Below, piece after piece: positions 27,065-36,266 of a stretch of 64,000 nucleotides of DNA (position 1 is its first letter; each line of letters begins with the position of its first letter). The DNA lies in contig NZ_FOIB01000016.1 in assembly GCF_900111765.1 (NCBI RefSeq), forward strand, positions 62,001 to 126,000, read 5' to 3'. A model generated the notes under the pieces. The model did not search any database, was not told where the DNA came from, and saw only the letters and a list, made by a program, of their open reading frames with translations. A program made the position numbers and the translations under genes. Origin of the DNA: Myxococcus fulvus. GTDB lineage: Bacteria; Myxococcota; Myxococcia; Myxococcales; Myxococcaceae.

Positions 27065-29945
27065 GGTGCGAAGGCTGGCCCCGGGCATGGGGGCCCTGAC
27101 GGACATCATCCGCGACCGCGACGAGCTGTCGAAGGGCGCGCGCATCTTCGACGACAAGCAGCTCACGCACCTGTCGCGCTTCGAGAACCGGCTGTTCGCG
27201 GACGCGTCGGGCTCCGGGGCCTCGCCGTACAAGGTGTCCCTGGTGTTCGGCGACGGGCGCGAGGTGAAGGGGAAGTGCTCGTGCATGGCGGCGCGCTCGC
27301 GGCCGTTCTGCAAGCACGCGGCGGCGCTGCTGGTGGCGTGGTCGCGCGCGCCCGACGCCTTCGTCACCACCGACGCGGCGCCCACGGGCGCGGGTGGGCC
27401 CGCGAAGAAGAGCGTGAAGAAGGGCAAGACGGACGCCGCCGAGCTGATGCGGTCGGGCGTGGCACAGGTGTCCACGCTGGTGCGTGAGCTGGGGCTGTCC
27501 GGTGTGGCCGCGCTGTCCGAGGACCGGGCCGAGCAGGTGCGTGCGTTGGGCGAGGCGCTGCGCGCGAACGGGCTGCGCAGGCTCGCGGCGCGCGCGGTGG
27601 AGGTGGCGGGGCTGCTGGAGCAGGCGGCGGCGCGCACCGGGACGTTCGAGCCGCCCGTCTTCACGGATTTGATGGCGGACATGCTGCTCACCGCGCGCAA
27701 GGTGGAGAAGCACCTGGGCGGCGAGGTGCTGGAGGACCGCTACGTCGAGGAGCTCATCGGCAAGACGTGGACGAAGAAGGACCGCGCGCCCGTGGAGGGG
27801 CTGCGGCTGTTGGAGTACGCGTTCACCACGCGCTCCACGCCCGACAACTTCGTCATCCGCGAGAGCCGCTTCATCGACCTGGGCACGGGTGCGCACTACG
27901 CGGAGAAGCAGATCCTCCCCGCGTTCCTGCGCAGCGTGGAGCCCAAGCGCAGTCACGCGGGCACGGTGCTGGAGGGCGCGAAGGGCGGCCGGTATCCCGG
28001 CTTCGCGCCCGTGCGTCTGGACCTGGAGGGCTCGGAGAAGACACGGGAGCTGGGCGGCGCGGCGCTGCGGCGGCTCATCGAGGTGGCGCTGCCGGACGTG
28101 GGCGCGGCGCTGGCAGCCTTCCAGGAGCACCGCAAGGACGTGTTCGCGCCGGAGCTGCTCCCGGTGGCGTTGAGGGTGCAGACGCTGCTGGCGAGCGGGC
28201 AGCGCTCGCAGTTGGTGGACTCGGGAGACCGGGGGCTGTTCCTCCCCGCGGACACGCGGCTCGACGAGCCCCTGTCCGCGGCGCTGGAGGGAGCCACGCT
28301 GAAGGTGGTGCTGGGCAACGTGGGGCTGGAGGCCGCGCTGCCCACGCTGCTCCCGCTCGCGGTCTTGGTGGAGACCTCCGAGGGCCTGGAGCTGCGCGGC
28401 CTGGGACAGCAGGAGCCACACGAGGAGCCCCGGCGCGGACGGCGGAGCGCGCGCGTCGAGACGCCGGTCGCGGTGCCACGCGGAGGTTGGGCGGAGGCGG
28501 CGCGCGCGGCGGGCGCGTCCCGGGCGGCCATCGCGCTGGCGGAGGTGCGCGACGAGCTGGCGGAGCGGTTCTCGAACGGGCTGCCCTCGGTGTCGCCGCG
28601 CGCGGTGGAGCCCCTGGTGGCGCGGCTGCGGGAGCTGGGGCTGGAGAAGCCCGGGGCGCTCCTGGAGGGGCTGGCGCAGCGGGCGGACCCCGCGGAGCGG
28701 CTGGAGGACTTCATCAAGGTGTACCAGGTGCTGGGCATCGCCCTGGTGCGGCTGGCGGGCGCGGTGCAGGTGGAGGCGGGCGCGCTGGAGCCGGTGCCCA
28801 CCCACCCGAGCATCCGCATCCGCAAGCCCCAGACGCCGCTGCTTCCGGGAGAGGCCCTGAGGAAGCGGGCTCGCGGGGAGCTGACGCGCTACGAGGCCGC
28901 GGCGCACGCCGCGCACCACTACGCGGGCCTGGGCACGGACACGCTGCTGGAGTCGCTGTATCCCGCGTGGAGCGACGGCGCGGCGAGCACCTTCGTGGTG
29001 CGCGCGGTGGTGGCATGTCCCCGGGAGCGGGCGCTGGAGGTGGTGAAGCGCGCCCTGGCCGAGCAGCACAGCCACCGGGTGCATCGCACGGCCGTCCAGG
29101 TGCTGGGGCAGTTGGGCGGACCCGAGGCGCGGGTGCTGTTGGAAGGCCTGTCGCGCAGGCGGCATGACAGCGGGCTCGGGCTCTATGTGCGCGAGGTGCT
29201 CGACGACGTGCAGGCGCGGGAGAAGGGGCCGGAGGCGGTGGCGCGCCTCGCACGGGAGCGACAGGAGCGACTGCGGCCCTTCGCGCAGCGCGCGCTGACG
29301 GAGTCGAACCGCGAGGGCCGCCAGGCGGCGGTGGACCAACTGGAGGGCCTGGGACTCACACAGGCGTGGCCGGTGCTGCGGCAGGTGTTCTACGGAGACG
29401 CGTCACAGGACGTGCGACGTCGCGCGGCCATGGCGCTCGCGTGGCTGGGAGACACCGAGGTGCTGGACCGCTTCGTCCACGCCGTGGAGGAGCGCGACAC
29501 GGACGACGAGGGGGCGAAGGCCGCCGTGTATGCCCTGGGGGTGCTCGGGGACGTGCGTGGGGCGGAGGCGCTGCTCTCCGCCTTCGTGGACGGCTGGAAG
29601 CCCAACGTGGTGTCCACCGCGCTGAAGACCTTCGGGCTGGCGATGCTCGAGCCGGCCGTGCGCCTGGCGGAGACCCGGCCGGAGGCGATGGAGCGACAGG
29701 CGCTGCGCAACCTCTTCGAGAAGTTCCCGAAGGCGGCGCTGGCCCAGGCGCTGCTCGCCCGGGTGGAGGTGGCGCGCTCGCACCCCGAGCGGCTCGCCCG
29801 CTTCGGCACGTACCTGAAGCTCGCGGGCGAGAACACGCACGGCGCGGGCAAGGTGGTGGCGACGGCCCTGCTCGACATCCCCGAGGCCGCGATGGACAAG
29901 GACCTGTCGCGCACGGCGAAGAAGCTGCTCGGGTTGAAGGGGTGA
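27057..29945 (+). CDS. SWIM zinc-finger protein with HEAT repeats (YehQ-like)
   Basis: A 962-residue protein, starting inside the last codons of the VWA gene (8-bp overlap). Near the N-terminus is a SWIM zinc finger, C-x-C-x8-C-x-H (C74, C76, C85, H87), a fold that binds nucleic acid or protein. The middle is Ala/Leu/Glu-rich helical. The last 300 residues show HEAT-type repeats (HRTAVQVLGQLGGPEARVLL, VRRRAAMALAWLGDTEVL, AAVYALGVLGDVRGAEALL). It is the largest part of the four-gene module and probably the substrate-recognition or scaffold subunit (inference). A stem-loop terminator follows its stop, closing the operon. Confidence 0.9.
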   Translation: MVEVRRLAPGMGALTDIIRDRDELSKGARIFDDKQLTHLSRFENRLFADASGSGASPYKVSLVFGDGREVKGKCSCMAARSRPFCKHAAALLVAWSRAPDAFVTTDAAPTGAGGPAKKSVKKGKTDAAELMRSGVAQVSTLVRELGLSGVAALSEDRAEQVRALGEALRANGLRRLAARAVEVAGLLEQAAARTGTFEPPVFTDLMADMLLTARKVEKHLGGEVLEDRYVEELIGKTWTKKDRAPVEGLRLLEYAFTTRSTPDNFVIRESRFIDLGTGAHYAEKQILPAFLRSVEPKRSHAGTVLEGAKGGRYPGFAPVRLDLEGSEKTRELGGAALRRLIEVALPDVGAALAAFQEHRKDVFAPELLPVALRVQTLLASGQRSQLVDSGDRGLFLPADTRLDEPLSAALEGATLKVVLGNVGLEAALPTLLPLAVLVETSEGLELRGLGQQEPHEEPRRGRRSARVETPVAVPRGGWAEAARAAGASRAAIALAEVRDELAERFSNGLPSVSPRAVEPLVARLRELGLEKPGALLEGLAQRADPAERLEDFIKVYQVLGIALVRLAGAVQVEAGALEPVPTHPSIRIRKPQTPLLPGEALRKRARGELTRYEAAAHAAHHYAGLGTDTLLESLYPAWSDGAASTFVVRAVVACPRERALEVVKRALAEQHSHRVHRTAVQVLGQLGGPEARVLLEGLSRRRHDSGLGLYVREVLDDVQAREKGPEAVARLARERQERLRPFAQRALTESNREGRQAAVDQLEGLGLTQAWPVLRQVFYGDASQDVRRRAAMALAWLGDTEVLDRFVHAVEERDTDDEGAKAAVYALGVLGDVRGAEALLSAFVDGWKPNVVSTALKTFGLAMLEPAVRLAETRPEAMERQALRNLFEKFPKAALAQALLARVEVARSHPERLARFGTYLKLAGENTHGAGKVVATALLDIPEAAMDKDLSRTAKKLLGLKG

Positions 29946-29952
29946 GCCAGGC

Positions 29953-29983
29953 CCGCTCGCCGCGATTCGCCCGCGGCGAGCGG
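29953..29983. terminator. Strong stem-loop closing the MoxR-VWA-SWIM operon
   Basis: Perfect 12-bp arms (CCGCTCGCCGCG / CGCGGCGAGCGG) with a 7-nt loop lie between the stops of the SWIM gene (29945, +) and the hydrolase (29993, -). It is probably a bidirectional terminator; followed by CTCTCTTC rather than a pure T-run. Confidence 0.7.
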
Positions 29984-29992
29984 AGGCTCTCT

Positions 29993-30829
29993 TCAGCCCA
30001 GTCCCACGAGGGGCGACACGTGCGGGCGCTCCAGCGACTCCAGGAAGGAGCCGAGCGCCGCGTTGACGAGCGCGGGCTCCTCCACCGTGGCCGAGTGGCC
30101 GCCTCGCGGCAGGCGCGTCAGCTTCGAGCCGGGGATGAGCTGGTGGAGTCGCTCGGCCTTCGCCGGGACGGTGGCCACGTCCTCCTCGCCCACCACGATG
30201 AGCGTGGGCACGCGGATGCTCGGCACCTCGTGCGACACCGCGTTGCGGCGAATCACCCCGTTGACCGCGCGCCAGATGTCGCGGCGGTTCTCCAACAGGC
30301 GCGCCTTCCACAGCGCCCGCTCCTCGGCGCGGTTCGGGTCCGACAGGAAGTTGCGGCCGAACATGATGCGCATCACCGGGTCCGCCACCGGACGCAGGCC
30401 GGCCAGCCGGGCGATGAGGTTGAGCAGCGTGTAGCGCGGCACGTTGGCCAGCGGCTCCGGGTCCGCGGACGTCTCCATCAAGGTCAACGAGCGCAACAGC
30501 TCCGGCCGCCGCGCCGCGATGCGCATCCCGATGAAGCCGCCCATCGACAGGCCGACGAAGTGACACGGCCCCACGTCGAGCTGCTCCAACAGCCCCACCG
30601 CGTCCAGGTACAGCGTCTCCATGTCGATGGCGCTGACGTCCGGGACGGCGCTGCGGCCCTGCCCCCGGTGGTCATACGCGATGCACCGGTAGCGCCCTCG
30701 CAGCGCGTCCACCTGCGGGTCGAACAGCCGCGTGCTCCACAGGAGCCCATGGCTGAAGAGGATGGGCTCGCCCGGGCCACCCGTATCCTCGTAATGCAAC
30801 TCGGTTCCATTCACGGACAGCATCGGCAT
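29993..30829 (-). CDS. Alpha/beta-fold hydrolase
   Basis: A 278-residue hydrolase. ATG 30829 is preceded by GGGAGGG. Oxyanion motif FSHGLLW (26-32), nucleophile elbow GLSMGG (S95), acid in VVGEEDVATVP and catalytic His in RGGHSATVEEP are all present, so the enzyme should be active. Overall layout (YDHRGQGRS, long cap rich in Arg/Leu) is that of 3-oxoadipate enol-lactonase or haloperoxidase-like hydrolases, but the substrate cannot be assigned. No signal peptide. Single gene with the AAA ATPase 123 bp upstream on the same strand. Confidence 0.93.
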   Translation of the reverse strand: MPMLSVNGTELHYEDTGGPGEPILFSHGLLWSTRLFDPQVDALRGRYRCIAYDHRGQGRSAVPDVSAIDMETLYLDAVGLLEQLDVGPCHFVGLSMGGFIGMRIAARRPELLRSLTLMETSADPEPLANVPRYTLLNLIARLAGLRPVADPVMRIMFGRNFLSDPNRAEERALWKARLLENRRDIWRAVNGVIRRNAVSHEVPSIRVPTLIVVGEEDVATVPAKAERLHQLIPGSKLTRLPRGGHSATVEEPALVNAALGSFLESLERPHVSPLVGLG

Positions 30830-30952
30830 CGCGGTTCCCTCCCCACCTGCGGGCAGGATAGGCCAGGGAGTGACGCGACATGGCAACAGTCTTGCCGCGG
30901 TGCGCCGGCTGTCGACTCGCGGACGCCCGGGGTGCGGGCGGGCGTCCCGGGG

Positions 30953-32203
30953 TTACCAGAGCCCCTGCGTCTGCAGCAGCGTGCCCAGCTGGCCAGGCGT
31001 GGCGGTGGTGGCGGTGAACAGGCGCTCGGCGGCCTCCGGGGACGGGTTCTCCCAGGACAAGAGGCCCGTGGCCTCCTCGCGGCGGCACAGCACCAGGCTC
31101 GTGCGCACCTGGTCCGCCGAGTCGAAGGACAAGAGGTCCATCAACCCCGGGCTCTGGCTGGTGAAGAAGCTCTGCCGGCCCTTCAGGGGCTCCACGCTGG
31201 CCCGCACCAGCTGCGGGTGGAGCGAGTGGGCCACCTCGTCGGCGACCACCACGGCGCGCGCCCGGGCCAGGTAGTGCTGGAGCGCCAGGAGCCGCTTCTG
31301 GCCATGGCCCAGGTGCCGCGCCGACACGCGCGTCCCCGCGGGGCCCAGGAAGTCCAGCTCCAGCCCGCCGAGCGTGAGCGACTCGTACTTGCCCTCGGGC
31401 GGGGCCTCCACCGGCACGAGCACCGCCTCCGCGGAGGTGAAGCCCAGCAGCCGTGCCGCGTCGCGCAGGAAGGGCACCGCGTCCGACGGGACGACGTAGC
31501 GCGGTGAGCCCCACTGGGCGGCCGCGAGCCGGCGCAGGCCGTCCAGGAGCGCCTCGGACGCCAGGCCCGTACCCGTGGCCAGCACGCCCTCCGCGCGCCG
31601 CGAGAGGCGCAGCTCGACCTGGTAGAGCTGCTCGAAGTAGGCGAGCCCCTCGTCGAAGCGGCTCAGGCCCGCGAGCGCGGACACCTCGCGCGCCATGGCG
31701 AGCAGCGGCTCCACGGTGGCCGAGCCCTCGCCGGTCTTCTCCACCCAGGCGATGCCTCCGGACATGAGCACCAGCCACAGGCGGCCGGCGACCTCCGGGG
31801 CCAGGCGCTCCTGCACGACGAGCGACGCGTCGTCCTCGCGCGAGACGGTGACCTGGAGCCCCTCGCGGTGGATGACCAGCGGCCAGGCCATGTCGCGCGG
31901 CGAGACGATGATGTCCATGAAGAGCCCGGCGGCCACGGGCCCGCTCTCGGGGGGCACCGGCTCGTTGCGGACCCGCACGGTGATGTGGCCGGTGTCCGCG
32001 GCGAGCGCGTACTCCAGGTCGAACGGCTCTGATGCGAGCGTGGTGAAGTCCGAGCTGGCCACGGCGGCGACCAGGTCCAGCAGCAGCGTCTTCCCCGTGC
32101 CGTTGCGTCCCAGCAGCACGTTGAAGGACGGGCTGAACGACAGCCGCGTGCCGGGCTTCACGGCGCGGAAACGGTGGACCTGGAGCCACTGGAGCTTGAG
32201 CAT
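30953..32203 (-). CDS. Stand-alone AAA ATPase (AAA_21 / SMC-like P-loop)
   Basis: A 416-residue ATPase of the ABC/SMC-like type found in OLD- and RecF-related proteins. Walker A GRNGTGKT (32-39), a signature-like LGHGQKR (298-304) and Walker B VVVADE (318-323) followed by VAHSLHP are visible; FFTSQSPGLM then fits the switch region. There is no coiled-coil arm, TOPRIM nuclease or other effector domain, and no obvious effector gene nearby. Such solo ATPases occur both in housekeeping and in phage-defence settings; nothing here decides between them. Confidence 0.85.
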   Translation of the reverse strand: MLKLQWLQVHRFRAVKPGTRLSFSPSFNVLLGRNGTGKTLLLDLVAAVASSDFTTLASEPFDLEYALAADTGHITVRVRNEPVPPESGPVAAGLFMDIIVSPRDMAWPLVIHREGLQVTVSREDDASLVVQERLAPEVAGRLWLVLMSGGIAWVEKTGEGSATVEPLLAMAREVSALAGLSRFDEGLAYFEQLYQVELRLSRRAEGVLATGTGLASEALLDGLRRLAAAQWGSPRYVVPSDAVPFLRDAARLLGFTSAEAVLVPVEAPPEGKYESLTLGGLELDFLGPAGTRVSARHLGHGQKRLLALQHYLARARAVVVADEVAHSLHPQLVRASVEPLKGRQSFFTSQSPGLMDLLSFDSADQVRTSLVLCRREEATGLLSWENPSPEAAERLFTATTATPGQLGTLLQTQGLW

Positions 32204-32464
32204 CGCCCCAGAGCCTCCCCTCGTGGTGAGCCAGGGTCAACCCTGCCCGGGACGAAACAAACACCCCGAGAGAAGTCAAACATCGTCCCTCGTGAAGACA
32301 AACCTGGCAGCCAGGCTGCAGGAGCAATCCGCTGACAGCGCCGTTCGGCCAGCCCATCCACCGTCCGAGCTCCCGACCCAGGAGGGCGGACAAGCCCCGC
32401 CATCCCCGGGAGCCCAGCTTGTCATGACAGGGCGCGAAGGGCAGGCTCAGGGCTCCGCCCCGCC

Positions 32465-34525
32465 ATGCGCCCCGCCCGTCCCGTCCTGCTCGTCCTCGTC
32501 TTCCTCGCGCTGCTCGGCACCGCCGCGGGAATCACCCTCGCGCTGCGCGCACCGGGCTCGTCGCCCCCGGCTCCCGCGCCCTTGGCCGCGACGCCCACCG
32601 CCACCCCCACTCCTCCAGTCCAGGCGAGCGCGACGCCCGCCGCGGTGAAGGACGCGCATCCCGCGCGCGGTGTCTACGCGGGCTCGGAGTCCTGCGGCGA
32701 GTGCCACGAGGACGAGCACGCCGCGTGGGGCAAGGACTGGCACTCGCGCGCGCTGTCCCCGGGGACGCGCAAGTTCGTGGTGGGCGACTACGCGAAGCGC
32801 ACGCACTTCAAGGGCGACTCCAGCGAGGCGTGGATGCGCCGCGACGGCGAGCGCCACTTCATGCGCACCAAGGGCTCGGACGGACAGCTCGCCGAGTTCC
32901 CCGTGGAGTGGGTCATCGGCGGCAAGCGCATGCAGGACCCCGTCGCGGTGATGACCGACGGCCGCTGGCAGGTGCTGCCCGTCTACTACCACGTCACCGG
33001 CAAGGGCGAGTGGGTCGACTACTCGGAGACCAAGCAGGGCGCGCTCACGCCCGAGCATCCGTTCTTCTGGACCAACTTCCGCCGCAGCGCGCAGCACGCG
33101 TGCCTGGACTGTCACGTCACCGGACTCGACGCGCGTTATGACCGCGAGCAGCACACGTGGACCACGGCCTTCACCGACGCGGGCGTCGCGTGCGAGAGCT
33201 GCCACGGCCCGGGCGCGCGCCACGCCGACACGCAGGAGCCCAAGGACATCGTCCAGCCGTCGAAGCTGTCCAACGACCTGGGCTTCGCCGTGTGCGCGCA
33301 GTGCCATGGCCCGCGCCGCCCGCTCTTCCCCATCCTCGACACCACACACCGCTACCAGCCCGGCCAGCGCTACGAGGACTTCTATCAGCCCATCGTCCTC
33401 TTCCTCGGCGGCGAGCGCTCCGGCGACTACTTCACCGACGGCCGCCCCAGCACCTCCAGCTTCGAGTACCAGGCCCTCATCCAGTCCGCGTGTCATCTCA
33501 AGGGCGGCGCCACCTGCCTCACCTGCCACACCGCGCCGCACGAGCCCAACGCCCCCAACGAGCTGAACCTCCCCGACAAGTCCCAGACGAAGGTCTCCGT
33601 CGGCTCGGCCACCTGTCAGCAGTGCCACGCGGACCTCTTCGCCCAGGCCGCCCAGCACGCGCGCCACACCTCGCGCGAGGCACAGGACTGCCTGGCCTGT
33701 CACATGCCGCCCGTCGTCTCCGGCGTGCTCGACAAGTTCGCGGACCACGCGCTGGACGTCCCCGCGCCCCAGAACACCACGCGCCACGCCATCCCCAACG
33801 CGTGCAACACCTGCCACACGAAACAGACGCCGGAGGCCATGGCCCAGGCGATGACGAAGCTGTGGCCGGCCTCCGCGAAGCGACAGGAGCGGCGCATCCG
33901 GCTCGCGGACGCCTTCGACGACAAGACGGCCCAGACGGGTCGCCCCGCGCTGGAGGCCACGCTCGCGGATGCGAACGAAGCCCCGTCCCTGCGCGGCGCG
34001 GCGGCGAAGGTGCTGGTGCGCCGCTACAAGCGCGAGGCCATCCCCGCCCTGCGCGCCGCGCTGAAGAGCACGCAGGACAGCCAGATGCGCACGGACGTCA
34101 TCGAGGCGCTGAGCATCGCGAACGCACGCGAGGCCAGCGAGGACCTGGCCGCGTTGCTCCAGACAGAGTCCCTGTGGGTGCGTCAGGCCGCGGCGGTGAC
34201 GCTCGCGAGCTTTGGTGACGCGCGTGGCCTGTCGGCCGTGGAGGCGCTGGCCTCGAAGCCCGAGACGTCCGGGCTGGTGCAGCCGCACCTGTTGCTCGCG
34301 CAGCTCGCGGTGCGCCGCAAGGACCTGACCACCGCGGTGCGCGAGTTCGAGAAGGCGTTGGACCTGCAGCCCTACAACCCCGACGCCCTCATCCGTCTGG
34401 CCGATGTCTATGTCGTGCAGGGACAGGTGGAGAGAGGCCGCGAGCGCCTGGAGGAAGCGCTGCGCTTCGACCCGCAGAGCCGCGCGGCGAAGCAACGTCT
34501 GTCCATGCTCCAACAAGGGCGCTGA
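32465..34525 (+). CDS. Octahaem cytochrome c with C-terminal HEAT and TPR repeats
   Basis: A 686-residue protein with an N-terminal membrane anchor or signal (LLVLVFLALLGTAAGITLAL) and a Pro/Ala/Thr linker. Residues about 75-460 hold eight CXXCH haem sites (CGECH, CLDCH, CESCH, CAQCH, CLTCH, CQQCH, CLACH, CNTCH) in a cytochrome c554-like arrangement. Residues about 500-600 are HEAT-like repeats and the end is TPR (AVREFEKALDLQPYNPDALIRLADVYVVQG). It should sit in the periplasm and pass electrons, with the repeats binding a partner. Similar cytochrome-TPR fusions are known in deltaproteobacteria, usually of unknown role. No partner oxidoreductase is encoded next to it. Confidence 0.93.
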   Translation: MRPARPVLLVLVFLALLGTAAGITLALRAPGSSPPAPAPLAATPTATPTPPVQASATPAAVKDAHPARGVYAGSESCGECHEDEHAAWGKDWHSRALSPGTRKFVVGDYAKRTHFKGDSSEAWMRRDGERHFMRTKGSDGQLAEFPVEWVIGGKRMQDPVAVMTDGRWQVLPVYYHVTGKGEWVDYSETKQGALTPEHPFFWTNFRRSAQHACLDCHVTGLDARYDREQHTWTTAFTDAGVACESCHGPGARHADTQEPKDIVQPSKLSNDLGFAVCAQCHGPRRPLFPILDTTHRYQPGQRYEDFYQPIVLFLGGERSGDYFTDGRPSTSSFEYQALIQSACHLKGGATCLTCHTAPHEPNAPNELNLPDKSQTKVSVGSATCQQCHADLFAQAAQHARHTSREAQDCLACHMPPVVSGVLDKFADHALDVPAPQNTTRHAIPNACNTCHTKQTPEAMAQAMTKLWPASAKRQERRIRLADAFDDKTAQTGRPALEATLADANEAPSLRGAAAKVLVRRYKREAIPALRAALKSTQDSQMRTDVIEALSIANAREASEDLAALLQTESLWVRQAAAVTLASFGDARGLSAVEALASKPETSGLVQPHLLLAQLAVRRKDLTTAVREFEKALDLQPYNPDALIRLADVYVVQGQVERGRERLEEALRFDPQSRAAKQRLSMLQQGR

Positions 34526-34633
34526 GGCTCGGACCGCTCGCGGACGAAGCCTCCCGCCGCTCCATCCACTGTTGAGCAGGCACTCGCCGGTTCTGTCCGG
34601 CAGGAGGGGCCTCGCCCCATGGTACGTGGCCGG

Positions 34634-34668
34634 TATCGGGTGCCTCCCCTACCTCAGGGCACCCGATA
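34634..34668. promoter_or_regulatory. Perfect 11-bp inverted repeat abutting the efflux operon start codon
   Basis: TATCGGGTGCC (34634-34644) and GGCACCCGATA (34658-34668) are exact inverse complements separated by 13 bp. The last base of the right arm is the A of the ATG of the TolC gene. It could be an operator for a TetR-like repressor of the pump operon, or an mRNA hairpin that hides the ribosome-binding region and start codon. No separate Shine-Dalgarno is visible outside the repeat. Confidence 0.65.
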
Positions 34669-36266
34669 TGAACGCCCTGCTGCTCGTCCTCCTGCTTTCG
34701 CACCCTGGCTCCGAGCCGGGCGTGTTGCTCGCCCAGGCCCGGCCACGCCCCGCCGTGCGGCAGCGGACGCAGCCGCGCCAGCGCGTGCCCCAGGTGCTGC
34801 CCGTCCAGGGCCCCGCGAAGCCGCCGTCCGCCCAGGGACAACAGACGCCGGCCCAGAACCCCGGAGCGCCCTCACAGGCTCCGAGCACGCCGCGGCCCGC
34901 GCCGTCCAATGATGACCCGCCCCAGCCTCCGCAACCCGAGGTGTCGGACCCGCTGCTGACGCCGATACCGCCCGCGCCCATCCAGATGAAGTCCTGGGAC
35001 GAGGCGCTGGAGCTGGTGCGGCAGCGCTCCACGGACTTGAGGACGGCGCTGGCCCAGGTGGAGTCCGCCGCGGGGCAGGCGCGCATCGCGCTGGCGGGGC
35101 TCTTGCCCACCGTCACCGGCACCGTGGGCGTGCAGTACAACGTGCTGGACCCGGACGCGACGACGTTCATCGGCGGCGGCGCGGGGGGCGGTGTCGGAGG
35201 TGGCATCGGCGGCGGTGTCGGCGGAGGCACCGGCGACGGTGATGGCATCCGGCCCACCCAGCCGCCCGTCGTGGGCTTCCTCTCCGCGTCCGTGCCGCTG
35301 TTCGATTTGCAGGCCATCGGCGCGCGCCGCGTCGCCCGCGAGGCCCAGCGCGCCGCGACGCTGTCCCTGGCGGAGACCCGGCGTCAGCTCAGCGGAGCGC
35401 TGGCTCGCGCGCTGGTGCAGGTGGCCGCGCAGGAGCGGCTGGCCGAGGTCAACCGCGTCAACCTGCGCACCGCGCTGGAGCGGCTGGCCCTGGCCGAGCG
35501 CCGGTTGGACCTGGGCGCCGGCACGCGGCTGGACGTGGTGCGCGTGCAGCAGGACGCCGAGGCGGCGCGGGCCCTGGTCGTCACCGGGGACGAGAACCTG
35601 AGACAAGCGCGCGAGGGGCTCGGCCTGGCGCTGGGGATGCCCCAGGCGGTGGGGTTGGCCAAGGGCGTGAGCGTGGAGGACCTGCTGCGCGGCGCGAGGA
35701 AGGACTGTCGCCAGTTGGAGGCCGTGGACGGACGCTCGGACCTGGCGGCGGCGCGCTCGCGGCGCACCGTGGCCGAGCGGCAGGTGAGCGCGGTGAAGGC
35801 GCAGTACGCGCCGACGCTCTCGCTGACGAGCACGACGATTGCGCTCACGGTGGAGGACGACGTGGTGAACGTCCCCATCTGGAACCTCGGCGCCAGCCTG
35901 CTGCTCCCCTTCTGGGACGGCGGCGCGCGAGAGGGGCGGCTGAGGCAGTCCCGCGCGGAGGCGGAGGTGGCGCGCCAGCAGGTGGTGGAGCTGGAGCGCT
36001 CCGTCACGGTGGAGGTGGCCAGGGCGCGGCGCGGCGTGGAGGTCACCCAGGCATCGCGGGACATCTCGTCGCAGGAGCAGCGGCTCGCCGAGGAGAATGA
36101 CCGGCTCACCCGGCGCAGCTTCGAGGTGGGCACCGGCACCAGCCTGGAGCTCATCCAGACGGCGGCGGCGCTGCGGCAGGCCGAGCTGGCCCTGGTGGTG
36201 CGCGAGTTCGAGTTGGAGCAGGCGCGCGTCGAGGCGTTCCTGGCGGAGGCGGCATGCGACTGGTGA
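34668..36266 (+). CDS. TolC-family outer-membrane efflux protein
   Basis: A 532-residue outer-membrane channel subunit, first gene of a tripartite RND efflux operon. ATG 34668 gives a short hydrophobic signal (MNALLLVLLLSHPG). A Pro/Gln-rich region (about 30-105) comes first, then the two TolC helical repeats (WDEALELVRQRSTDLRTALAQVE; LRTALERLALAERRLDLGAGTRLDV; NDRLTRRSFEVGTGTSLELI). Strand segments carry a peculiar Gly-rich insertion of about 25 residues (about 168-193, GGG repeated with V/I/T/A) in the first barrel/turn region. It overlaps the adaptor gene by 13 bp. Confidence 0.93.
   Translation: MNALLLVLLLSHPGSEPGVLLAQARPRPAVRQRTQPRQRVPQVLPVQGPAKPPSAQGQQTPAQNPGAPSQAPSTPRPAPSNDDPPQPPQPEVSDPLLTPIPPAPIQMKSWDEALELVRQRSTDLRTALAQVESAAGQARIALAGLLPTVTGTVGVQYNVLDPDATTFIGGGAGGGVGGGIGGGVGGGTGDGDGIRPTQPPVVGFLSASVPLFDLQAIGARRVAREAQRAATLSLAETRRQLSGALARALVQVAAQERLAEVNRVNLRTALERLALAERRLDLGAGTRLDVVRVQQDAEAARALVVTGDENLRQAREGLGLALGMPQAVGLAKGVSVEDLLRGARKDCRQLEAVDGRSDLAAARSRRTVAERQVSAVKAQYAPTLSLTSTTIALTVEDDVVNVPIWNLGASLLLPFWDGGAREGRLRQSRAEAEVARQQVVELERSVTVEVARARRGVEVTQASRDISSQEQRLAEENDRLTRRSFEVGTGTSLELIQTAAALRQAELALVVREFELEQARVEAFLAEAACDW

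Noticed and set aside
30953..32203. AAA ATPase considered as part of a phage-defence system
   Set aside because: No effector gene or nuclease domain beside it; evidence insufficient.
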